A stretch of 11,016 bases of DNA, taken from positions 1-11,016 of the forward strand of contig DMLD01000143.1 of the NCBI GenBank assembly GCA_003453515.1, in the 5' to 3' direction. Under the pieces are notes generated by a model. That model made no database searches. It worked only from the letters and a program-made list of their open reading frames with translations, and was not told the origin of the DNA. Origin of the DNA: Lachnospiraceae bacterium. GTDB taxonomy: Bacteria; Bacillota; Clostridia; Lachnospirales; Lachnospiraceae. A program made the translations under genes and the position numbers. Below are positions 6,367 to 11,016 of this stretch, piece after piece. The stretch's first letter is position 1. The number at the start of each line of letters is the position of its first letter.

Positions 6367-6395
6367 TTGCCAAAAAAATCGAAAAATGGTAGAAT
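6367..6395 (+). promoter_or_regulatory. Extended -10 promoter of the aroC operon
   Basis: TTGCCA (6367-6372; five of six consensus bases), a 17-bp spacer, and TAGAAT (6390-6395) preceded by TGG form a sigma-A promoter with an extended -10. Transcription would begin near 6402, about 66 bases before the chosen aroC start. The -35 box lies 32 bp from that of the divergent chemotaxis promoter, so a regulator bound between them could affect both. Confidence 0.75.
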
Positions 6396-6467
6396 GGTTA
6401 GGAAAAATGTCATTCCGGATATGAGTTGATCTGTCCGGCAGCATACAAGAAGGGGATGGAGGATGAT

Positions 6468-7601
6468 ATGTCCGGATCTGTTTTTGGGGATATTTTTAAG
6501 ATAAGTACATGGGGCGAGTCGCACGGAAGAGCTCTCGGTGTGGTGATAGACGGGTGTCCCGCTGGTATACCGCTGGCAGAGCCTGATTTTGAGGAAGCCA
6601 TGGCGCGACGGGCGCCGGGGCGCAACAGGTACGCGACGCCGCGTAAGGAGAGTGACACGGTAGAAATACTCAGCGGTGTTTTTGAGGGGAGGACGACGGG
6701 AACGCCCATATCGCTTATGATCAAAAATACCTCGCAGCGCTCTGCTGACTACTCTGAAATAGCAGGGTACTACAGACCGGGGCATGCGGACCGTACCTTT
6801 GATGAGAAATACGGGTTCAGGGACTATCGCGGCGGCGGCAGGTCATCCGGAAGGGAGACGGCGGCGAGAGTCGCTGCAGGAGTGGTCGCGGCAAAGCTTC
6901 TTGACCCTCTAAGTATATCCGTGGTCGCGTATGTCAAGCAGATCGGGGAATTTGTCTGCAAAAATAACATATATATGCCGCCGAAGGAGTATTACGGAAC
7001 GGATGAGAGGGGAAGAACGGTCATAAACAGCGGATATGTGCCGGAGCCCTCCAAGATTGCGGCTTCTCCGCTGATGATGCCGGATACGGATGTGTCAAAC
7101 GCTGCTGAGGAGTATTTAAATGAGCAGATGAAGAACGGAGATTCGGTGGGCGCGATGATAGAGTGCGTGGCGACCGGGGTCCCGGGAGGACTCGGTGATC
7201 CGGTGTTTGACAAGCTTGATGCCGGATTGGCGGGCGCGATCATGTCCATAGGAGCCGTGAAGGGAGTCGAGATAGGTGCTGGATTCGGTGTGACCCTGCT
7301 CAAAGGCTCTGAGAACAACAGCCCTGAAAACGCCGGGGGAGTGTTTGGCGGGATAAGTGATGGGGGAGACATAGTTATCAGGGCGGCGGTCAAGCCGACC
7401 CCTTCCATATCCGTCATGCAGAGAGCGTTGAGCAGGGATGGAGAGATGATAGATATCTCGGTGAAGGGACGCCACGATCCCATCATAGCGCCACGTGCGG
7501 TGGTGGTGGTCGAGTCTATGGTAAATCTGGTTTTAGCAGATAAGGTGCTCAAAAACATGACAGCAAGGTTTGACAGGATCACCGAGTTCTACAATAAGTG
7601 A
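6468..7601 (+). CDS. aroC: Chorismate synthase
   Basis: Catalyses the last step of the shikimate pathway, converting EPSP to chorismate with reduced FMN, feeding aromatic amino acids and folate. The 377-residue product shows the family signatures in order: GESHGRALGVVIDG (16-29), RRAPGRNR (47-54), RPGHADRTFDEKYG (103-116), GGGRSSGRET (122-131) and GRHDPIIAP (334-342). His19 and His106 match the two active-site histidines. The common SSARET stretch reads SSGRET here, a mild variant. The ATG at 6468 is preferred over the upstream in-frame TTG at 6426 and ATG at 6456, because GGAGG at 6458-6462 is correctly spaced for it and the conserved fold starts at once (SGSVFGDIFKISTWGESHG). It is the first gene of a five-gene + strand run behind a clear promoter. 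Confidence 0.96.
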   Translation: MSGSVFGDIFKISTWGESHGRALGVVIDGCPAGIPLAEPDFEEAMARRAPGRNRYATPRKESDTVEILSGVFEGRTTGTPISLMIKNTSQRSADYSEIAGYYRPGHADRTFDEKYGFRDYRGGGRSSGRETAARVAAGVVAAKLLDPLSISVVAYVKQIGEFVCKNNIYMPPKEYYGTDERGRTVINSGYVPEPSKIAASPLMMPDTDVSNAAEEYLNEQMKNGDSVGAMIECVATGVPGGLGDPVFDKLDAGLAGAIMSIGAVKGVEIGAGFGVTLLKGSENNSPENAGGVFGGISDGGDIVIRAAVKPTPSISVMQRALSRDGEMIDISVKGRHDPIIAPRAVVVVESMVNLVLADKVLKNMTARFDRITEFYNK

Positions 7602-7617
7602 AGAGTGGTAGTAAATT

Positions 7618-8505
7618 ATGTTTAAGTTTAATAAAAGATCATGTGCTATAGCGCTGACTGCTGTGCTTGTGCTCTCGGGATGCGGTGCGGCAGGACCCGA
7701 TGAGCCCAAGCCTCATAACGGAAGCACTGATGCGCCGGGAGCGGTGAGCGGTCCGGCTGCGGAGGCGGTGAGCGGAGAGGCTGTCAGGCTCAGTCCCGAC
7801 AGAGCGCTTGAAATAGCGCAAAACATAACGCTTCGGCTTTCTCTTGATGAGAAGGTCGCAATGATGGTAAAGGGATATGATGATATAGATCATATGCTTA
7901 AGTATTTTCCGGATGTCGATGAGGAGGATGGTGACGAGGATACGGATTCGGATACGACGGACACCCCGGGTGATGCCTCCGGTGATATACCGGGAGACGG
8001 TACGGGCATATCCACGGATGTGATACCCGAAGATACCGATTCGCTCATGACTATCAGAGACAAGATCAGTGAGAGGTACACCGAGCCGATAGGGGCGGGA
8101 GCCGACAGGATAATGATGAGCGTGACGGCTTATCCCAAGATATCGGCGATGATAACATCGGCATTTTTGTCATATGAGGTAGTCACGTCTTTATTGAGGA
8201 CAGAGCTTGGCTTTGACGGAGTGATATATACGCCGCCGCTCAATGATAACAGGCTTATAAAGCGCTATCCTGACGATACGGACGGATATCTGGCTGTTGA
8301 GGCTGTAAAGGCGGGGTGCGATATCATATACCAGCCAAGGGATAAGCAGAGAGCCATACAGGCGCTCCGCGTCGCAGTCAACACGAGCAATATGAGTATG
8401 GACAGGATCGACGCATCGGTCGTCAGGATCATCAAACAGAGACTGATGAGCGGAAGAGACGTCGAATTATTAAAAGACAGAAAAACAAATTCTGATAAAA
8501 ATTAA
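7618..8505 (+). CDS. Lipoprotein, cut-down and probably inactive GH3/NagZ-like protein
   Basis: The 295-residue protein begins with a lipoprotein signal (KR near the N-terminus, a hydrophobic stretch, lipobox L19-S-G-C22), so it should be anchored on the outer face of the membrane. After a Gly/Ala/Pro-rich linker, LSLDEKVAMMVKG (74-86) resembles the first helix of glycoside hydrolase family 3. Residues 165-285 match the last part of the GH3 barrel: MSVTAYPKI, VVTSLLRTELGFDGVI, AVEAVKAGCDIIYQP, RIDASVVRIIKQRL. The barrel middle, including the KHFPGHG region of NagZ, is missing, with an acidic Asp/Thr/Gly linker (about 99-142) in its place. The nucleophile motif, normally GFDGVI-T-D-D, reads GFDGVIYTPP (198-207), so the catalytic Asp is Pro. 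Hydrolase activity is unlikely; a binding or structural role is possible. It starts 16 bp after aroC with a weak ribosome site. Lipoprotein and GH3 ancestry are well supported. Confidence 0.82.
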   Translation: MFKFNKRSCAIALTAVLVLSGCGAAGPDEPKPHNGSTDAPGAVSGPAAEAVSGEAVRLSPDRALEIAQNITLRLSLDEKVAMMVKGYDDIDHMLKYFPDVDEEDGDEDTDSDTTDTPGDASGDIPGDGTGISTDVIPEDTDSLMTIRDKISERYTEPIGAGADRIMMSVTAYPKISAMITSAFLSYEVVTSLLRTELGFDGVIYTPPLNDNRLIKRYPDDTDGYLAVEAVKAGCDIIYQPRDKQRAIQALRVAVNTSNMSMDRIDASVVRIIKQRLMSGRDVELLKDRKTNSDKN

Positions 8506-8534
8506 ATGTTGTTATTACAGGAGGTAAGTGTAGA

Positions 8535-9989
8535 ATGTCGAGAGATGTGTATGTGAGTCCGCTTTCGGAACGCTATGCCAGCAAGGAGATGCAGTTCATT
8601 TTTTCACCGGACATGAAGTTTCGGACTTGGAGAAGGCTGTGGATAGCGCTGGCTGAGACGGAGAAGGAACTTGGGCTGAAGGATGCGGATGGAAACCCGA
8701 GGATAACTGATGAACAGATAGAAGAGCTGAAGGCGCATCAGGATGATATAAACTATGATGTGGCGAGAGAGAGGGAGAAGATAGTCCGCCACGATGTGAT
8801 GAGCCATGTGTACGCCTACGGGCAGCAGTGTCCCAAGGCGGCAGGGATAATTCATCTCGGTGCGACGTCCTGCTATGTGGGTGACAACACGGATGTCATT
8901 CTTATGAGAGAGGGGCTGAGACTTGTCAAGAAGAAGCTTGTCAACGTGATCGATGAGCTCTCGGGCTTTGCCATGAGATACAAGGATCTTCCGACTCTGG
9001 CGTTTACACACTTCCAGCCGGCGCAGCCGACGACGGTCGGAAAGAGAGCCACGCTTTGGATACAGGAGCTTATGATGGATCTTGAAGATCTTGACTATGT
9101 GCTCGGCGGGATGAAGCTGCTCGGGTCAAAGGGGACTACGGGGACGCAGGCTTCATTTTTGGAGCTCTTTGACGGAGATGAGCAAAAATGTATAGAAGCC
9201 GATCACATGATCGCGAAGAAGATGGGCTTTGAGGCGTGCTTTGACGTATCGGGGCAGACGTATTCGAGAAAGCTTGATACCCGTGTGATAAACGTGCTTG
9301 CCGGTATAGCGGCTTCAGCGCACAAGTTCTCGAATGACATAAGGCTTTTGCAGCATCTCAAGGAGATAGAGGAGCCGTTTGAAAAGGGACAGATCGGATC
9401 CTCGGCAATGGCATACAAGAGAAACCCGATGAGAAGTGAGAGGATAGCCTCGTTATCGAGATATGTAATGATCGATGCGCTAAATCCTGCTATAACTTCT
9501 GCGACACAGTGGTTTGAGAGAACGCTCGATGATTCGGCTAATAAGAGACTTTCTGTAGCAGAAGGCTTTCTTGCGGTGGACGGTATTCTTGATCTGTATC
9601 TCAATGTTGTGGACGGGCTCGTGGTTTATGACAAGGTCATAACCAAGCACCTCATGGCTGAGCTTCCGTTTATGGCTACGGAAAACATAATGATGGATGC
9701 GACCAAGGCAGGCGGCAACAGGCAGGAGCTTCATGAGAAGATACGTGAGCTGTCGATGAAGGCGGGGACACATGTCAAGGAGAGAGGTCTTGACAACAAT
9801 CTGCTGGAGCTGATCGCCGAGGATGATGATTTCCCGATGACGCTTGAGGAACTGAAGGAAACTATGAATCCCGCGCGCTATGTCGGACGCTCGCCAAGTC
9901 AGGTAAGGGAATATATAGAAAATGTTGTGCGCCCGGTGCTCAAAGAGAACGAGGAGCTGCTCGGGTTAAAGGCTGATATAAATGTATAA
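8535..9989 (+). CDS. purB: Adenylosuccinate lyase
   Basis: This homotetrameric lyase of the fumarase/aspartase superfamily acts twice in purine synthesis, splitting SAICAR to AICAR and adenylosuccinate to AMP, releasing fumarate each time. The 484-residue product carries the superfamily regions in order: HDVMSHV (86-92), HLGATSCYVGDNTD (107-120), THFQPAQPTT (158-167) with the conserved His, and the flexible-loop signature GSSAMAYKRNP (288-298) with the catalytic serine. The R-x-Y and MRSERI stretches on either side fit PurB rather than argininosuccinate lyase or fumarase. The ATG at 8535 follows AGGAGG at 8519-8524 with 10-bp spacing. It lies 29 bp after the lipoprotein gene and 12 bp before a small gene whose ribosome site overlaps the purB stop, so it belongs to the aroC operon. 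No purine riboswitch is visible upstream. Confidence 0.96.
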   Translation: MSRDVYVSPLSERYASKEMQFIFSPDMKFRTWRRLWIALAETEKELGLKDADGNPRITDEQIEELKAHQDDINYDVAREREKIVRHDVMSHVYAYGQQCPKAAGIIHLGATSCYVGDNTDVILMREGLRLVKKKLVNVIDELSGFAMRYKDLPTLAFTHFQPAQPTTVGKRATLWIQELMMDLEDLDYVLGGMKLLGSKGTTGTQASFLELFDGDEQKCIEADHMIAKKMGFEACFDVSGQTYSRKLDTRVINVLAGIAASAHKFSNDIRLLQHLKEIEEPFEKGQIGSSAMAYKRNPMRSERIASLSRYVMIDALNPAITSATQWFERTLDDSANKRLSVAEGFLAVDGILDLYLNVVDGLVVYDKVITKHLMAELPFMATENIMMDATKAGGNRQELHEKIRELSMKAGTHVKERGLDNNLLELIAEDDDFPMTLEELKETMNPARYVGRSPSQVREYIENVVRPVLKENEELLGLKADINV

Positions 9990-10001
9990 GGAGAAACTAC
10001 A

Positions 10002-10190
10002 ATGATAGATAAGGAAAAAGCTGAAGGCTTTGTCGACAAAGCAGTTGATTTTTTGAACGAGAACGGAGAGAAAATAAAGGATTTTGCCAAAGAGCATGAG
10101 CTTGACAAAAAGGTTGAGGAGGCGGCAGGCATGCTCGAGGAAGGCGCCAAGGATGTTATAAACGGCGTTAAAAACAAATTGGGCAAGTAA
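10002..10190 (+). CDS. Small helical hypothetical protein (62 residues)
   Basis: I do not recognise a family. The protein is rich in Lys, Glu, Asp, Ala and Gly, has no Cys, Trp, Tyr or Pro, and no signal peptide or membrane segment. Spacing of hydrophobic residues (FVDKAVDFL, KIKDFAKEH, AAGMLEEGAKDVI) suggests one or two amphipathic helices, somewhat like small stress-associated or coiled-coil proteins. It is probably a real gene: AAGGAG at 9988-9993 is well placed for the ATG at 10002 and overlaps the purB stop, and the gene fits between purB and a methyltransferase gene with gaps of 12 and 17 bp on the same strand. A longer antisense frame over this region has no ribosome site or recognisable domain. 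The function is unknown. Confidence 0.72.
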   Translation: MIDKEKAEGFVDKAVDFLNENGEKIKDFAKEHELDKKVEEAAGMLEEGAKDVINGVKNKLGK

Positions 10191-10207
10191 TGTAAAGGTG
10201 TGTCGGT

Positions 10208-11016
10208 ATGTGGGTAGCAGACGGTTGGAAAGAGTATGAGGTCATAGATACCTCGTGCGGTGAGAAGCTCGAGCGCTGGGGTGACTACATCCTGGTCAGA
10301 CCCGATCCCCAGGTCATATGGGATACGGGACATGACGCGCCCGAGTGGAAGCATAAAAATGCGCACTATCACAGAAGCAGCAAGGGCGGTGGCTCGTGGG
10401 AGTTTATCGACCTTCCCGAGCAGTGGGACATTCACTATGATCTCATGGGAAGTAAGCTTACATTTAATTTAAAGCCCTTTCAGTTCAAGCATACCGGCAT
10501 TTTTCCGGAACAGGCAGTGAACTGGGAATGGATGTCGAGGATACTGCGTGATGCGGGAAGTGATAAGCCAAACGGGGAAATGCCGAAGGTGTTGAACCTG
10601 TTTGCCTATACGGGCGGAGCGACTCTTGCGTGCGCGGCGAGCGGAGCTGCCCTGACACATGTGGATGCCGCAAAGGGAATGGTCGGATGGGCAAAGGAAA
10701 ATGCCCATGCCTCCGGACTCGGTAATGCGCCGATAAGGTATCTGGTCGACGACTGTTTGAAGTTTGTGGAGCGTGAGATCAGGCGCGGAAACCACTACGA
10801 GGGTATAGTGATGGATCCGCCGTCCTACGGAAGGGGACCAAAGGGTGAGGTTTGGAAGCTCGAGGAAAGGGTGTACGAGCTCATTATAAAAAGCTCCATG
10901 CTGCTAAGCGACCACGCCCTGTTCTTTTTGATAAACTCATATACCACGGGACTTCAGCCCGCGGTGCTGAGATACATGCTTGACAGTGTGCTGACAAAAA
11001 GGCTGGGAGGATATGT
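10208..11016 (+). CDS. Class I SAM-dependent methyltransferase, RlmI-like group (3' end outside window)
   Basis: The frame is open from the ATG at 10208 to the window edge, giving 269 visible residues. The N-terminal 100 residues (WKEYEVIDTSCGEKLERW, LVRPDPQVIW, FKHTGIFPEQ) precede a Rossmann methyltransferase fold: motif I VLNLFAYTGGATLACAASGA (128-147), acidic Asp153 after the second strand (THVDAAKG), and the motif IV stretch DPPSYGRGPKGEVWKLEE (203-220). This combination is typical of the family containing the 23S rRNA cytosine methyltransferase RlmI and its bacterial paralogues. DPPS points to a nucleic-acid or RNA base target, but the exact substrate cannot be read from sequence. AAAGGTG at 10194-10200 serves as ribosome site. 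It follows the small gene by 17 bp, so it is probably the fifth gene of the aroC operon. The stop codon lies outside the window. Confidence 0.88.
   Translation, partial: MWVADGWKEYEVIDTSCGEKLERWGDYILVRPDPQVIWDTGHDAPEWKHKNAHYHRSSKGGGSWEFIDLPEQWDIHYDLMGSKLTFNLKPFQFKHTGIFPEQAVNWEWMSRILRDAGSDKPNGEMPKVLNLFAYTGGATLACAASGAALTHVDAAKGMVGWAKENAHASGLGNAPIRYLVDDCLKFVEREIRRGNHYEGIVMDPPSYGRGPKGEVWKLEERVYELIIKSSMLLSDHALFFLINSYTTGLQPAVLRYMLDSVLTKRLGGY

Noticed and set aside
6254..6373. 40-codon N-terminal extension of the CheX-type gene
   Set aside because: The extension runs over the TATAAT box, has no ribosome site at its start, and its sequence breaks the 29-residue repeat pattern that begins right after the ATG at 6253.
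9899..10435. 178-codon open frame on the - strand covering the small gene
   Set aside because: It overlaps the end of purB, the small gene and the methyltransferase start, all of which have ribosome sites in the + direction; no domain was recognised in it.

Overview
The window reads as a chromosomal stretch from a motile, low-to-mid G+C Firmicute. A Clostridia of the Lachnospiraceae type is the best guess. This is inferred from the secA-prfB pair, the clostridial style of hom, aroC and purB, the frequent ATA, AGA and AGG codons, and the stand-alone chemotaxis proteins. No species can be named from the sequence alone. There are no RNA genes, insertion sequences, CRISPR arrays or prophage genes.

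Left block, + strand (1-4854): the 3' part of secA (preprotein translocase ATPase), prfB (release factor 2, here without the usual programmed frameshift), a CheW-domain protein with a long charged tail, hom (homoserine dehydrogenase, overlapping the CheW gene by 8 bp), and a seven-helix membrane protein that looks like a YhfC-family member without the presumed catalytic residues. Spacing is tight from the CheW gene onward. The block ends at 4855-4948 in an unusually perfect hairpin followed by a bidirectional terminator.

Middle block, - strand (4949-6253): a two-gene chemotaxis unit. The upstream gene encodes four tandem 29-residue helical units, resembling the c-di-GMP-binding MshEN motif, fused to a CheX/CheC-type CheY-phosphate phosphatase domain. 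The downstream gene encodes a single-domain CheY-like receiver. They look like a phosphatase-substrate pair, possibly gated by a nucleotide or protein ligand. This is the most interesting unit in the window.

Right block, + strand (6367-11016): a good promoter (TTGCCA, 17 bp, TGGTAGAAT) drives aroC (chorismate synthase). Close behind come a lipoprotein that is a cut-down, probably inactive relative of GH3/NagZ enzymes, purB (adenylosuccinate lyase), a 62-residue helical protein of unknown function, and a class I SAM-dependent methyltransferase that runs off the window edge. Gaps of 12-29 bp suggest one operon that mixes aromatic and purine biosynthesis with two unexplained proteins.

Most genes are housekeeping. 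The novelty lies in protein architectures (MshEN-like repeats plus CheX, eroded GH3 lipoprotein, CheW with charged tail, YhfC-like without catalytic residues) rather than in a mobile or defence system.
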